Source: Paenibacillus terrigena DSM 21567 | Lineage (GTDB): Bacteria; Bacillota; Bacilli; Paenibacillales; Paenibacillaceae | Direction of reading: 5' to 3' | Length of the DNA stretch: 64,000 nucleotides | NCBI RefSeq assembly: GCF_000374845.1 | Contig: NZ_KB895414.1 | Location: 372,001-436,000, forward strand | Part shown: positions 54,353 to 63,288 of the stretch, piece after piece | How the letters are laid out: every line of letters starts with the position of its first letter | How positions within the stretch are numbered: position 1 is the stretch's first letter | Translations under genes and position numbers: made by a program | Notes under the pieces: generated by a model | What the model was told of the DNA's origin: nothing | What the model saw: the letters and a program-made list of their open reading frames with translations, nothing else | The model's database searches: none

Positions 54353-54432
54353 TGCCGGTGAAGGGACTCGAACCCCCACGGTTTCCCTCACGATTTTGAG
54401 TCGCGCGCGTCTGCCAATTCCGCCACACCGGC
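54353..54432 (-). tRNA. tRNA-Leu (anticodon CAA)
   Basis: Acceptor stem GCCGGTG with CACCGGC, discriminator A, D-arm GGCAGAC, anticodon stem CGCGA/TCGTG with loop CTCAAAA, long variable arm, and T-loop GTTCGAGTC. The anticodon is CAA, which reads UUG. No CCA is encoded. Confidence 0.92.
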
Positions 54433-54443
54433 TTATGAAGTTA

Positions 54444-54518
54444 TGGAGCGGACGACGGGAATCGAACCCGCGACCCTCGCCTTGGCAAGGCGATGCTCTA
54501 CCGCTGAGCCACGTCCGC
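54444..54518 (-). tRNA. tRNA-Gly (anticodon GCC)
   Basis: GCGGACG acceptor stem, D-arm GCTCAGCGGTAGAGC, anticodon loop CTTGCCAAG giving GCC, T-arm CGGGTTCGATTCCCG, and an encoded CCA end. It reads GGC and GGU. Confidence 0.95.
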
Positions 54519-54531
54519 ATGTTGTTAAAAA

Positions 54532-54606
54532 TGGTGACCCGTAGGGGATTCGAACCCCTGTTACCTCCGTGAAAGGGAGGTGTCTTAACCCCTTGACCAA
54601 CGGGCC
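54532..54606 (-). tRNA. tRNA-Glu (anticodon TTC)
   Basis: Acceptor stem GGCCCGT with ACGGGTC, D-arm GGTCAAGGGGTTAAGAC, anticodon loop CCTTTCACG giving TTC, T-arm GGGGTTCGAATCCCC and an encoded CCA end. It is the first of the three tRNAs in the transcript (Glu-Gly-Leu). Confidence 0.95.
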
Positions 54607-54697
54607 TTCATATCAATTCCGTATTTACCGGACAGTTATTTACTTTATCATAAGTTATACGACTTGACTAGAGGTATTTTTTTACAAATATTTTATC

Positions 54698-55267
54698 TTA
54701 AAATACCCGTTTCGTATTCCAATCTGCTTTAATAATCTCAACTGCTTCCCGGAAACGCAGGGAATGGATGATCTCGCGCTCCCGAAGAAATTTCAAGCTA
54801 TCCTGCAGATCGACATCATCCGTTAGATCAATAAGCCATTGATAGGTCGCACGTGCTTTCTCTTCCGCTGCGATGTCCTCGTATAGGTCTGCAAGTGGAT
54901 CGCCTTTTGCCTGGATATAGGCCGTTGTGAACGGTACGCCTGACGAGTTGCTGTAGAATACAGCACGGTCATGCTGTGCATACATCTCTGAAAGCCCAGC
55001 CTCCTTCATCATCTCTACCGTCGCATCTTTGGTCAGCTTGTAGACCATCGTGGCGATCATTTCTAAGTGAGCAAATTCTTCTGTACCGATATCAGTAAGT
55101 AGACCAATCACCTTGTCAGGGATCGAATAACGTTGATTTAAGTATCGTAAGGCCGCTGCGAGCTCGCCGTCTGCACCTCCGTATTGTTCCAGCAGCAGCT
55201 TCGCCATACGGGGATCGCATTTGCTCACTTTCACCGGGTATTGCAACTTCTTCTCGTACAACCACAT
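54698..55267 (-). CDS. cotJC: Spore coat protein CotJC (manganese-catalase-like)
   Basis: A 189-residue protein of the manganese-catalase family, shaped like CotJC: LYEKKLQYPVKVSKCDPRMA, EQYGGADGELAAALRYLNQR with a metal glutamate, GTEEFAHLEMIATMVYKL with the second Glu-x-x-His ligand set, and IAAEEKARATYQWLIDLTDD. It may form a di-manganese site in the inner spore coat. It starts after GGGAGG and is the last gene of cotJABC. Confidence 0.9.
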   Translation of the reverse strand: MWLYEKKLQYPVKVSKCDPRMAKLLLEQYGGADGELAAALRYLNQRYSIPDKVIGLLTDIGTEEFAHLEMIATMVYKLTKDATVEMMKEAGLSEMYAQHDRAVFYSNSSGVPFTTAYIQAKGDPLADLYEDIAAEEKARATYQWLIDLTDDVDLQDSLKFLREREIIHSLRFREAVEIIKADWNTKRVF

Positions 55268-55303
55268 ATCGTTGTTAGCCTCCCTTCAAATGGTGAATCC
55301 GCG

Positions 55304-55600
55304 TTATACCTGCCAAGGCCATGGGGTCTCGATCCATTGCCATGGGAATCTGGAATAACTATGCCCATACTGCAAGAGCGGTCCGTAATTCAGCTCATAT
55401 TGATAAGCAAGCTTTTGACGTTGTTCAACCCCCTGGTTGAACTGTTGGATGGATTTCATGTCATTCGGATGCGTGTTCAGGAACAACGCCAACTCGAGCA
55501 GCACAAAATCAACCGCCTGCAGCTCATGCAGCAGCTTGTAATACTCATCATCGATCGGCTTGGTATTCGTGTTCGCATTTGCGTTCATTTTATCACTCAT
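55304..55600 (-). CDS. cotJB: Spore coat protein CotJB
   Basis: A 98-residue protein with the CotJB core YYKLLHELQAVDFVLLELAL, FLNTHPND and LAYQYELNYGPLLQYGHS, and a tryptophan/proline-rich C-terminus (WQWIETPWPWQV). It is a coat assembly partner of CotJC. The stop of cotJA overlaps its start by four bases. An extra Asn/Ala-rich start of about 15 residues precedes the core. Confidence 0.88.
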   Translation of the reverse strand: MSDKMNANANTNTKPIDDEYYKLLHELQAVDFVLLELALFLNTHPNDMKSIQQFNQGVEQRQKLAYQYELNYGPLLQYGHSYSRFPWQWIETPWPWQV

Positions 55601-55827
55601 GACGTCGATTCTCCTCCTTCTGACCCTCTCGTCGGTTCATAGGGACTGAATAATGCCGGCCATAGTGTTCCATATCTCAAAGCTTCCTGCGGTGTGAACT
55701 GCGGTAGATCGAGCGGTTGAAATTGAATATACTGATTCGGAGGCACGACATATGTCTTCACCCGAATGGGTGGACACGGATTGTTAGGACCAATAAAGGG
55801 GTACCAGACGCGGACCTGATCGTTCAT
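55597..55827 (-). CDS. cotJA: Spore coat protein CotJA
   Basis: A 76-residue protein with the CotJA end LPQFTPQEALRYGTLWPALF and a C-terminal stretch YEPTRGSEGG. Expected first gene of the cotJ operon. It starts at ATG after AAGGAGGG and overlaps cotJB by four bases (ATGA). Confidence 0.85.
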   Translation of the reverse strand: MNDQVRVWYPFIGPNNPCPPIRVKTYVVPPNQYIQFQPLDLPQFTPQEALRYGTLWPALFSPYEPTRGSEGGESTS

Positions 55828-55860
55828 ATCAAACCCTCCTTCATCTTCGACTTACTCTCC

Positions 55861-55887
55861 TAACATATGTCGTTCGCCTAGGGATGT
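55861..55887 (-). promoter_or_regulatory. Candidate sigma-K-type promoter before cotJABC
   Basis: On the minus strand AC (55887-55886), 16 bases, then CATATGTTA (55869-55861). This matches the sigma-K pattern AC-N16-CATANNNTA exactly. Start site would be near 55854, about 27 bases before the cotJA ATG. In B. subtilis cotJ is sigma-E dependent, so the sigma factor is uncertain. Confidence 0.4.
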
Positions 55888-55952
55888 GAACCAGAAATTA
55901 ACCCCACAAAGTGACGTTTTAGTTGCAACGTGATTCTAAATATATACAAAAA

Positions 55953-55980
55953 AACCGCCCAAGCTTTTACTTAGGCGGTT
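55953..55980 (-). terminator. Terminator after the second YtvI-like gene
   Basis: AACCGCC (55953-55959) pairs with GGCGGTT (55974-55980), with further AAG/CTT pairing inside, and a run of T on the minus strand. It lies 34 bases past the stop of the AI-2E-family gene. Confidence 0.8.
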
Positions 55981-56013
55981 TCGCTCATACTTCTAATACG
56001 TATCCGAATCACA

Positions 56014-57048
56014 TTATTCAAATTTAATCTTGATCTGGAACAATCCTGCCTTGCGCATCGCTGAATAGACAATAACGACCAGTGGTCCCAGAAATAACCC
56101 AATCGCTCCCACTAGCTGCATCCCGACATAGAGACTGATCAGGGCCGATAAGGAACCGATCCCCACCGCATCCCCAAGAATTTTCGGTTCAATAATACGA
56201 CGCAATACCGTAATCACGAGGAACAAGACGATGAGCCCGATCCCTGTGAAAATATTCCCCGTTAGCAGACAATATACTGCCCACGGAACGAGCGCCGAAC
56301 CAACCCCAAGGATCGGGAGAATATCGACAATTGTCACGAGGAGTGCAATCGCAAGCGGATATTTAATACCAAGAATTAATAAACCGATCAGCGTCGTGAT
56401 ATAAGTAAACATACTAAAAATAATTTGTGCACGAATAAATCCAAACACCGAATTCTTAAGACTATTCAGCACCTCATTCACTTGGTCGCGAGAGCGTTCT
56501 TCGAATAACGTCAGCATGGTTCTACGCATGGTGTCCATATTGAAGCAGAACAGATATACCGCGACGATAAAGAATAGGAAGAAGAAGAATAAGCCAGGAA
56601 TGCCTGAAGCAAATGACAAGAGAATCTGCGATAACTTATTCACTAAACCGCTAATGGAATCCGTTAAATTCGATAACATCCCGATGACACGGTTCGCGAT
56701 ATCCGGTGACATGGTATCCAGGAATCCCTGCCCCTGTTCGATCAATTTGAGAATATAGGCCTGAACCCCTTCGAAATATGCTGGTGCATTCGAAAGGAAG
56801 TTCATCGTCTGCTCTAATACTTGAAGCCCGAGGAGATAAATCGTCACCAAAAAGATGAGCATGAACAACGTACAGGTGATAGAAGATGCCACGATCCGCT
56901 TCATTTTTAAATTACGCATCAACAGGCCATTGATCGGTTCCAATAGCATGGCGCAAATAAAGGCGAGCAAGAACGGCGCTCCTACCGTGAACAATCCATA
57001 CAGAAAAGCAAGGCCCAGCAAGATTAATATCAATTGTTTGATCTGCAT
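56014..57048 (-). CDS. AI-2E-family membrane protein (second YtvI-like)
   Basis: A 344-residue permease-like protein of the AI-2E/PerM family: QIKQLILILLGLAFLYGLF, LLAFICAMLLEPINGLLMRN, VDILPILGVGSALVPWAVY, then RRIIEPKILGDAVGIGSLSA. About seven to eight helices. It is paralogous to the gene at 19673. The start at 57048 is chosen because it begins the family's first helix; an open extension of 38 codons overlaps the upstream CNNM gene. Substrate unknown; some members are linked to sporulation. Confidence 0.78.
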   Translation of the reverse strand: MQIKQLILILLGLAFLYGLFTVGAPFLLAFICAMLLEPINGLLMRNLKMKRIVASSITCTLFMLIFLVTIYLLGLQVLEQTMNFLSNAPAYFEGVQAYILKLIEQGQGFLDTMSPDIANRVIGMLSNLTDSISGLVNKLSQILLSFASGIPGLFFFFLFFIVAVYLFCFNMDTMRRTMLTLFEERSRDQVNEVLNSLKNSVFGFIRAQIIFSMFTYITTLIGLLILGIKYPLAIALLVTIVDILPILGVGSALVPWAVYCLLTGNIFTGIGLIVLFLVITVLRRIIEPKILGDAVGIGSLSALISLYVGMQLVGAIGLFLGPLVVIVYSAMRKAGLFQIKIKFE

Positions 57049-57070
57049 CGTTCCTCGTCTATCTCCTTTC

Positions 57071-58402
57071 TCACGTGACTGGATCTTGTCCTCCCTTTTG
57101 CCGATAAATGTGTATTCGAACAATCCGCAATCGTTCGACTTCCACCACTTCGAACCAGACATCGTCGATCAGAATCTTCTTGCCTTCCGCAACATTTCCT
57201 TCTAGCTGCTTGAACAACCATCCGCCGATGGAATCGACCTCGTCATCCTCAATCGTAACGCCGAGCATCGCATTCACATCTTCAAGCAGCATCCGGCCAT
57301 CCACCGAGATAATGCCATCCGTCGTCTCGACATTTGGCCGCTCATCCTCATCGAACTCATCGCGAATCTCGCCGACGATCTCTTCAAGAATCTCTTCTGT
57401 CGTCAGCATGCCAGCAGTTCCGCCGTATTCGTCTACAACAAGCGCAATCTGCGCGCGATTTTTCTGCATGAGACGAAGGACATGACTTACTTCCATCGAT
57501 TCTGGGACGTTCAGAATCGGCCTTACCAGCGCTTGCATCGCTTCTACGGATTGCGGAGGCGTAATGAAGAGATCAGAGATATGAATGAAACCAATAATCT
57601 GATCTTTATCTTCTACGGCCACCGGATACCGCGTATGCTTTGTCTCAAAGACGATCTCCATATTCTCCTCAATCGAATGGGTCGTATAGAGGCATTCCAT
57701 ATCTATGCGCGGAAGCATCACTTCACGAGCCAATCGGTCAGAGAAATCGAAGATATTGTCCATAAGCGTCATTTCATCTTTATCAATAAACCCGCTCTGT
57801 GCGCTCTGGCTCACAAGGATGCGAATTTCTTCTTCCGTATGCGCGAGTTCATACTCGGCAGCGGGCTGCAGCCCAAATAGCTTCAAAAAGCCATTCGCTG
57901 CCGCATTCAAGAGCCATATGGCAGGCATGAACACCTTATAGAACAATAACAGCGGTCCAGACAACCATAATGATGCAGCTTCTGCTTTCTGAATGGCCAG
58001 TGTCTTCGGTGCGAGCTCGCCAAGTACGATATGTAGGAAGGTGATGACAGAAAATGCAGCGACGAAACTAATCGTCTGCGTAATTGTCGGATCAGCCACG
58101 CCAAGCTTCGCAAGCAGCGGTTCTACGATCAAATGGGAAATGGCAGGCTCACCCACCCAACCGAGCGCGAGAGAGGCAAGTGTAATTCCAAGCTGTGTCG
58201 CAGAAAGATAGGTATCTAGGCGATGGTTCACTTTCAGGGCAAAATGAGCTCGACGGTTGCCTTCATTCGCTAACTGCGTCAAACGAGTCTGTCTCACTTT
58301 GACAAGTGCGAATTCTGCCGCAACAAAAAATCCATTCAATAAGACGAGTACCAATACAAGCAGGATATGAAGGAAAATGGCGCCAGGCTCAAAATGGGTC
58401 AT
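57071..58402 (-). CDS. CNNM/CBS/CorC_HlyC-type membrane protein
   Basis: A 443-residue protein of the 'hemolysin' (YhdP/YqhB/YrkA-like) family. A DUF21/CNNM domain with four helices (about 1-200: FFVAAEFALVKVRQTRLTQL, LGITLASLALGWVGEPAISH) is followed by a CBS pair (about 220-340: RYPVAVEDKDQIIGFIHISD and ALVVDEYGGTAGMLTTEEIL) and a CorC/HlyC domain (to the end: DGIISVDGRMLLEDVNAML). Relatives export or handle magnesium or other divalent ions. It is the first gene of a pair with the permease, 22 bases apart. The name hemolysin has no meaning for function here. Confidence 0.87.
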   Translation of the reverse strand: MTHFEPGAIFLHILLVLVLVLLNGFFVAAEFALVKVRQTRLTQLANEGNRRAHFALKVNHRLDTYLSATQLGITLASLALGWVGEPAISHLIVEPLLAKLGVADPTITQTISFVAAFSVITFLHIVLGELAPKTLAIQKAEAASLWLSGPLLLFYKVFMPAIWLLNAAANGFLKLFGLQPAAEYELAHTEEEIRILVSQSAQSGFIDKDEMTLMDNIFDFSDRLAREVMLPRIDMECLYTTHSIEENMEIVFETKHTRYPVAVEDKDQIIGFIHISDLFITPPQSVEAMQALVRPILNVPESMEVSHVLRLMQKNRAQIALVVDEYGGTAGMLTTEEILEEIVGEIRDEFDEDERPNVETTDGIISVDGRMLLEDVNAMLGVTIEDDEVDSIGGWLFKQLEGNVAEGKKILIDDVWFEVVEVERLRIVRIHIYRQKGGQDPVT

Positions 58403-58430
58403 ACTCTAACTCCTCTTCACGTTAGCGAAT

Positions 58431-59576
58431 CTAGATGATTGCTTTTCTTGACTTGAAATCTACATTCTTATAATACATATCTGCGACCAATAAATTCGGA
58501 CCACAGCATTTTGCAGCACTACAATGACAATTAATGCGTTGATTCAGTGGATGTTCATGCAACCAGCGGTTGAAGATATCATCCAGCTTCTCTTTCTCCA
58601 TATTACCAAATGGAGGGATATCTGCAAAATCCGTCACAAACACGTCGCCTGTAAAAGCATTCAAGTTCACACGGTTACGTCCATCCGGATCGTTCCGAAG
58701 CGTAACATTCGGTTCCGTTCTAAGACGACGCAGCAGCGTCTGATCTTCTTCGTTATCATTACATGCGTAGAACGGTAGTGTCCCGAACAGCATCCACATG
58801 TTCTGATCGCGTGTATCGAGCAGGCGATGAATTGCAGTGCGCATTTCAGCTTGCGACAAAACAGGGAGATCCGCTGCAAATGCGGAAGGGTACATCGGAT
58901 GCACTTCATGACGGAGACAGCCCATCTCACGAATCAGCTCATGAATCTCAGTAATTTTGTGATGGGTACGATAATTAATCATCGACTCTGCGGAGATGAA
59001 CATCCCTTCACGGCTAAGTCGACGCGTATTCTCAATCATCCGGTCATACAACTTCGTTGCCGCCTCGAGGCTTACGGAATGCCCCGCGTGCTTGAAGCCC
59101 ACTTCATGGAAGTCTTCCGGGCTCACATAGTTAAAAGAAATGTGCATCACGTCCAGATAGGGTGCGAGCACTGCATAGCGATCATAGTCTAACGTTAAAT
59201 TCGAGTTGATCTGTGATCGAACCCCGCGATCACGTGCATATTTCAAGAGCGGCACCATGTAATCCTGCACCGTCTTCTTATGGAAGGTCGGCTCGCCGCC
59301 TGTAATACTTATCGTCTCCAAATGTTCAACTTCATCCAATGCTTTGAGCAGCTTAGTAAGCGGAATTTTGTCCGGTTCAATGACCGTTAACGAATCGCCT
59401 ACTGCACAGTGTTCACAACGCATATTGCATAAATTCGTTATCGTAAATTCAACACTCGTCAATACATGTTTGCCGTATTGCTCAAGTGAGCGAATGGGAT
59501 CCCAAGGGTCATATGCCGGTGATAATACTGGCAGTGTACTTGCTCTTTCTGATGATAAAATGCTTCTTGATTGCAT
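58431..59576 (-). CDS. yfkAB: YfkAB-type radical SAM protein
   Basis: A 381-residue radical SAM protein. The cluster motif is CNMRCEHCAVG (Cys-x-x-x-Cys-x-x-Cys, about residues 52-59), followed by TISITGGEPTFHKK (GGE motif) and RGVRSQINSNLTLD. The C-terminus has INCHCSAAKCCGPN, the Cys-x-Cys-x4-Cys motif that defines the YfkAB group and probably holds a second cluster. The reaction is unknown. The gene is a single unit between HD-GYP and CNNM genes, with a GGGGG ribosome site. Confidence 0.87.
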   Translation of the reverse strand: MQSRSILSSERASTLPVLSPAYDPWDPIRSLEQYGKHVLTSVEFTITNLCNMRCEHCAVGDSLTVIEPDKIPLTKLLKALDEVEHLETISITGGEPTFHKKTVQDYMVPLLKYARDRGVRSQINSNLTLDYDRYAVLAPYLDVMHISFNYVSPEDFHEVGFKHAGHSVSLEAATKLYDRMIENTRRLSREGMFISAESMINYRTHHKITEIHELIREMGCLRHEVHPMYPSAFAADLPVLSQAEMRTAIHRLLDTRDQNMWMLFGTLPFYACNDNEEDQTLLRRLRTEPNVTLRNDPDGRNRVNLNAFTGDVFVTDFADIPPFGNMEKEKLDDIFNRWLHEHPLNQRINCHCSAAKCCGPNLLVADMYYKNVDFKSRKAII

Positions 59577-59611
59577 GTCTAAATCCCCCTACACTTCGTA
59601 TTGATCTAAAA

Positions 59612-59635
59612 AAACCTGGTCCAATGTCCAGGTTT
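59612..59635 (-). terminator. Terminator of the HD-GYP gene
   Basis: AAACCTGG (59612-59619) pairs with CCAGGTTT (59628-59635), followed on the minus strand by TTTTT. It overlaps the HD-GYP stop codon. Confidence 0.75.
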
Positions 59636-60729
59636 TATACTCCGCCCGTTAAAACAGCAACGATCATTAAATTGAGTTTCACGGACAAATCAACGTCATA
59701 AATCGAGCTAAGCTCCTGTCCATCTTCATCATACAGAATCCGGATGATCGGTCGCTGCGGTGATGTTGAATTTAAATCAACGACGACGCCGATCTCACCT
59801 GTATTCAATTTGACCGTGACGCCAATCGGATAGATGGCGATCCGATCCCGGAACAGTTCGAGCATCCCCTGCTCATAGAGCGTACCTGATCCTGTGTAGA
59901 GAATTTCTAATGCTTGATGCGGCATCATCGCAGACCGATATATCCGATGACTTGTCATCGCATCATAGGAATCGACAATGCCGATCATTTTGGAATACTC
60001 ATGAATCTCTACGCCTTTAATGCCACGCGGGTATCCTGTCCCGTCAATTCGCTCATGATGTTGAAATGCACAATGGGCTGCGAGCAACGGAATATTCGCT
60101 TCATCTTTCAGAATGCGATACCCTAATTCAGTATGCTGTTGAATAATGCGATATTCCTCATTCGTTAACTTATCCGGTTTCAAGAGCACTTCCATCGGGA
60201 TTTGTGTTTTCCCAATATCGTGCAGCAGCGCTCCGAGCGCAATTGTATTTAGCTCTTCCGAATTGTAGCCTTTCGACAGAGCCATCATTACCGTATAAAT
60301 GCACACGTTCAAAGAATGACGATATAAGTAAAAGTCCGTTGAATTGATATCCGATAGCATGATCATGGCATCCTCATGACTGCTCAGATCATCGATCAGA
60401 TTCGTAATGACTTTGCGAAAATTTTTCCCGAGACTCGGGTATGCCGATTGCTTCTCCGAAAAAGGTTGATTCATTAATTCACGAAAGTTCTTACGAATTT
60501 CATACATCGATTCCCGCTTGGTCTCTTCTGAGATTAATTCAGGAATGAGAATATCGTCTGTTCTTGCGTCTTCTATGTACAAGTATCGGAGCCCGAGTTG
60601 CTCTAGCCGCAGGATCATCGACGGAGTCAACTCGATATGCTCAGATAAGAGAACGAGTCCATCTTCGTTATATATCTTCTTCCCAAGCTTCATGCCTGGC
60701 TGACAAAAATGAATAGGCATTAGTCGCAA
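59635..60729 (-). CDS. HD-GYP domain protein (probable cyclic-di-GMP phosphodiesterase)
   Basis: A 364-residue protein. A short N-terminal region (GMKLGKKIYNEDGLVLLSEH, typical of HD-GYP openings) leads to an HD-GYP domain: YRHSLNVCIYTVMMALSKGY, GALLHDIGKTQIPMEVL with HD, QQHTELGYRIL, HHERIDGTGYPRGIKG with the GYP motif, and IGIVDSYDAMTSHRIYR. It should cleave cyclic di-GMP. A small beta-rich tail follows. It starts at TTG 60729, eight bases after AGAGG. A second gene of the same type begins at 63837. Confidence 0.87.
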   Translation of the reverse strand: MRLMPIHFCQPGMKLGKKIYNEDGLVLLSEHIELTPSMILRLEQLGLRYLYIEDARTDDILIPELISEETKRESMYEIRKNFRELMNQPFSEKQSAYPSLGKNFRKVITNLIDDLSSHEDAMIMLSDINSTDFYLYRHSLNVCIYTVMMALSKGYNSEELNTIALGALLHDIGKTQIPMEVLLKPDKLTNEEYRIIQQHTELGYRILKDEANIPLLAAHCAFQHHERIDGTGYPRGIKGVEIHEYSKMIGIVDSYDAMTSHRIYRSAMMPHQALEILYTGSGTLYEQGMLELFRDRIAIYPIGVTVKLNTGEIGVVVDLNSTSPQRPIIRILYDEDGQELSSIYDVDLSVKLNLMIVAVLTGGV

Positions 60730-60859
60730 ATTAAAAACCTCTGATCTGTTTAAAGATTCATATCAACGATTATGAAAAATGATTAACCATCCTATTATGA
60801 CATATTTACAGCATCAGTTCTACAATTTAGATCATATTGCCTAGATGATTTTTCGCTTA

Positions 60860-61708
60860 TTAACGCAGAATAAAGAACCAGAACAAGAATGCAACGATGA
60901 GACGATAATAAGCAAAGTGACGCAGTTGAATCTTCTGAATATATTTCAAGAAAACGACGACGACGATATAAGCAACAACGAAAGAGACAATAAACCCGAC
61001 GAGGAAGAACATCCAGTCACCGTTAAGAATCGCCTCATAATTCTTTAGCAGCTCATATCCTGAGGCCGCACACATAATCGGAATCGCCATTAAGAAGGAG
61101 AAATCGGCTGCTGCTTTGTAGCTGAGACCGCTTAACATCCCTCCGGCCATCGTCGAACCGGAACGGCTAAATCCAGGCCATACCACGGACAAGATCTGAT
61201 AGATACCGATGAGGAACGCTTGCTTGTACGTCATGTCATCCATGTCTTTCGCCGTAATTTTCACACGACTGCGCGAGAAGAACTCTGCGAATAAGAGGAA
61301 CAACGCACCAACAACCAGTGCCCATAAGACTGTAGTCGAAGAATCGAACTTACTCTTGATATAGTCTTTCAAGAAAAAAGCGGTAATTAACGCGGGGGCA
61401 ATCCCGAGAAAGACGTGCATTAAGTTTAATTGTGATTTACGTACACGCCCTCCAGCCGTCGAAGTGGATGGCATTGCAGCTGCTTTTTTCAATCCGAATA
61501 GTCGATAAAGACGCTCGCGGTAGACAATTGCAATGGCAAGGATCGCAGCAAGCTGAATAATGACCTCGAACGAACTTAGAATATCACGCGGCACATTGGG
61601 ATGAATAAGTTTGTCTGTTAGAATCATGTGACCTGTGGATGAGACAGGAATAAATTCTGTCAGACCCTCGACAATCCCGAGAATAATCGCTACTAAAATG
61701 GAATCCAT
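60860..61708 (-). CDS. uppP: Undecaprenyl-diphosphatase UppP (BacA)
   Basis: A 282-residue membrane protein with the BacA pattern: IILGIVEGLTEFIPVSSTGH at the start, the second motif around GFSRSGSTMAGGMLSGLSYK, and about eight helices. It recycles undecaprenyl diphosphate to the monophosphate used in wall synthesis, and can confer bacitracin tolerance. Glutamates of EGLTEF and Arg of FSRSGST are the catalytic candidates. It has an AGAGGAG ribosome site. It is downstream of the YunD-like gene with an intervening hairpin. Confidence 0.93.
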   Translation of the reverse strand: MDSILVAIILGIVEGLTEFIPVSSTGHMILTDKLIHPNVPRDILSSFEVIIQLAAILAIAIVYRERLYRLFGLKKAAAMPSTSTAGGRVRKSQLNLMHVFLGIAPALITAFFLKDYIKSKFDSSTTVLWALVVGALFLLFAEFFSRSRVKITAKDMDDMTYKQAFLIGIYQILSVVWPGFSRSGSTMAGGMLSGLSYKAAADFSFLMAIPIMCAASGYELLKNYEAILNGDWMFFLVGFIVSFVVAYIVVVVFLKYIQKIQLRHFAYYRLIVAFLFWFFILR

Positions 61709-61759
61709 AATGGTTCGTACTCCTCTTTTCTTATTATATTATTATTCCATATTCAAGCA

Positions 61760-61799
61760 TTAACGCCTCCGGCGTCCTTTCGAGGACGGTCTGCGTTAA
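61760..61799. other. Stem-loop between the YunD-like gene and uppP
   Basis: Outer arms TTAACGC (61760-61766) and GCGTTAA (61793-61799), inner arms CGTCCT (61773-61778) and AGGACG (61783-61788) around a TTCG tetraloop. There is no T run, so it is not a typical terminator. It may be a weak terminator, a processing site or a regulatory hairpin in the uppP leader. Confidence 0.5.
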
Positions 61800-61842
61800 C
61801 GCGAGAAATATATATAAAGATGTGTGTGACTTATCTTTCCTT

Positions 61843-63288
61843 CTATTCCAACAAATGCCAGTGCTCGGTTGGACAAGTAGAGAGCAACGATTCCTGACTT
61901 AATGCCCAAGCCAGCAGATCCCGGATGAACTCCGGAAGATAATATCGTCTATCGATCCCTTCCTTCAGCGCCATGTATCCGACGCCAAAAGTGAACATAT
62001 CAAGTGTTGCTACTTGATAGACTTCATCCTTCTGAAGTCGGCCCCCCGTTCCGGTAACAATAACTTCCTGAATCCGTTCATACGGCGGCTGGTCTACATC
62101 GTAATAAATCTCTAGACCATCCACAGCGATAGTCCCTAGTACTCGTCCTCGAAATCCGAACCCGCGAATAGCCCGCTGCTGAAATTCTGGGAGAAGCGAC
62201 TCCTCTAGGGATTGCAGTAATTGCGCCCCCGTAAGATTCAGGACACAAGGATTAATCGGCGATGGACATATGCGGTGCAGCATTTCAAGGGAGATATCCC
62301 CAGCTTCAAGCGCAGCCAGCAATTGCCCGGTATTCGTGAGGCCAATCTCTGCACCTGTCCATGTCTTAAGCGCTGCAGCCAGCAAGTTCGCGAGTGGTGA
62401 TTCCTTTTCCTCCGAGATCGTCAGCCTATGGTCCAACCTCGCTACGACCTTGCTCAGATTCTGCCTTGCTATCGCACCGTATTGATCAATGATGGATAGA
62501 ATCCCAGGGTCTGGCGGAACCTCCTCTAGTGAAACCGCTACGGCACGCGTGACATCATAACGTCTTGAATCCGAATCGAACTCTAGTTCAATACGTCCCA
62601 GATGAGAACCAAATTTCCCGGCGGCACAGATATAGGTATCTCCGATTTTCTCAGCTTCCTCGAACAGGTGATGCGTGTGTCCGCCTAGAATCAGATCGAT
62701 TCCAGGGATACGTTCGGCTATCGCTCGATCATGCTTAATCCCAAGATGCGACATGACGATGAGCACATCGACTTGCTGACGCAGTTCGGCCGTTAACTCC
62801 GCGATGACATCGTAGGGCTGCAGCACATGCCAGCCGAGCAGCTCATAAAACTCTGTAAACGCGGCTGTGACGCCGATTAGACCAATGCGCAAATCGCCTT
62901 TATGCAGAATTTCATACGGGACCATCCATGCCGGGATTTCTCCACTTGCCATTTCCCGAATATTGCTGCCAATAATCCGAAAGGTTGCTTGATCCGTATA
63001 TACCTGCTCCATCTGCTCGGGGGTATAAGTTAATCCCTCATTATTGCCTAGCACAATCGCTTCATAACCGATGTGGTTCAAAATATGAACATTGACAGCC
63101 CCGGTACTCCCCTCGGTCTCCACACGCATTCGATCCATATGATCACCGATGTCTAGAATAAGCATTGCATCAGAGGGTCGCTTTTCACGCTCCAGATCAA
63201 TGACCGTTGCGATTTTAGCCGCTTGCTCCAGATGACTATGAATATCATTAGAATGGAACAGCACAAAGCTACGTCTTTCTTTATCCAT
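61843..63288 (-). CDS. YunD-like 5'-nucleotidase/metallophosphatase
   Basis: A 481-residue two-domain protein of the 5'-nucleotidase/UshA family: metallophosphatase motifs HSNDIHSHLEQAAKI, DIGDHMDR, LGNNEGLTYT, VMSHLGIKHDRAIAE and LGGHTHHLFEEAEK, then a C-terminal substrate domain with ESPLANLLAAALKTWTGAEI and NTGQLLAALEAGDISLEML. No signal peptide is present, in contrast to UshA, so like YunD it is probably cytosolic. It hydrolyses nucleotides or sugar nucleotides; the exact substrate is unknown. It follows AAGGAG. Confidence 0.85.
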   Translation of the reverse strand: MDKERRSFVLFHSNDIHSHLEQAAKIATVIDLEREKRPSDAMLILDIGDHMDRMRVETEGSTGAVNVHILNHIGYEAIVLGNNEGLTYTPEQMEQVYTDQATFRIIGSNIREMASGEIPAWMVPYEILHKGDLRIGLIGVTAAFTEFYELLGWHVLQPYDVIAELTAELRQQVDVLIVMSHLGIKHDRAIAERIPGIDLILGGHTHHLFEEAEKIGDTYICAAGKFGSHLGRIELEFDSDSRRYDVTRAVAVSLEEVPPDPGILSIIDQYGAIARQNLSKVVARLDHRLTISEEKESPLANLLAAALKTWTGAEIGLTNTGQLLAALEAGDISLEMLHRICPSPINPCVLNLTGAQLLQSLEESLLPEFQQRAIRGFGFRGRVLGTIAVDGLEIYYDVDQPPYERIQEVIVTGTGGRLQKDEVYQVATLDMFTFGVGYMALKEGIDRRYYLPEFIRDLLAWALSQESLLSTCPTEHWHLLE

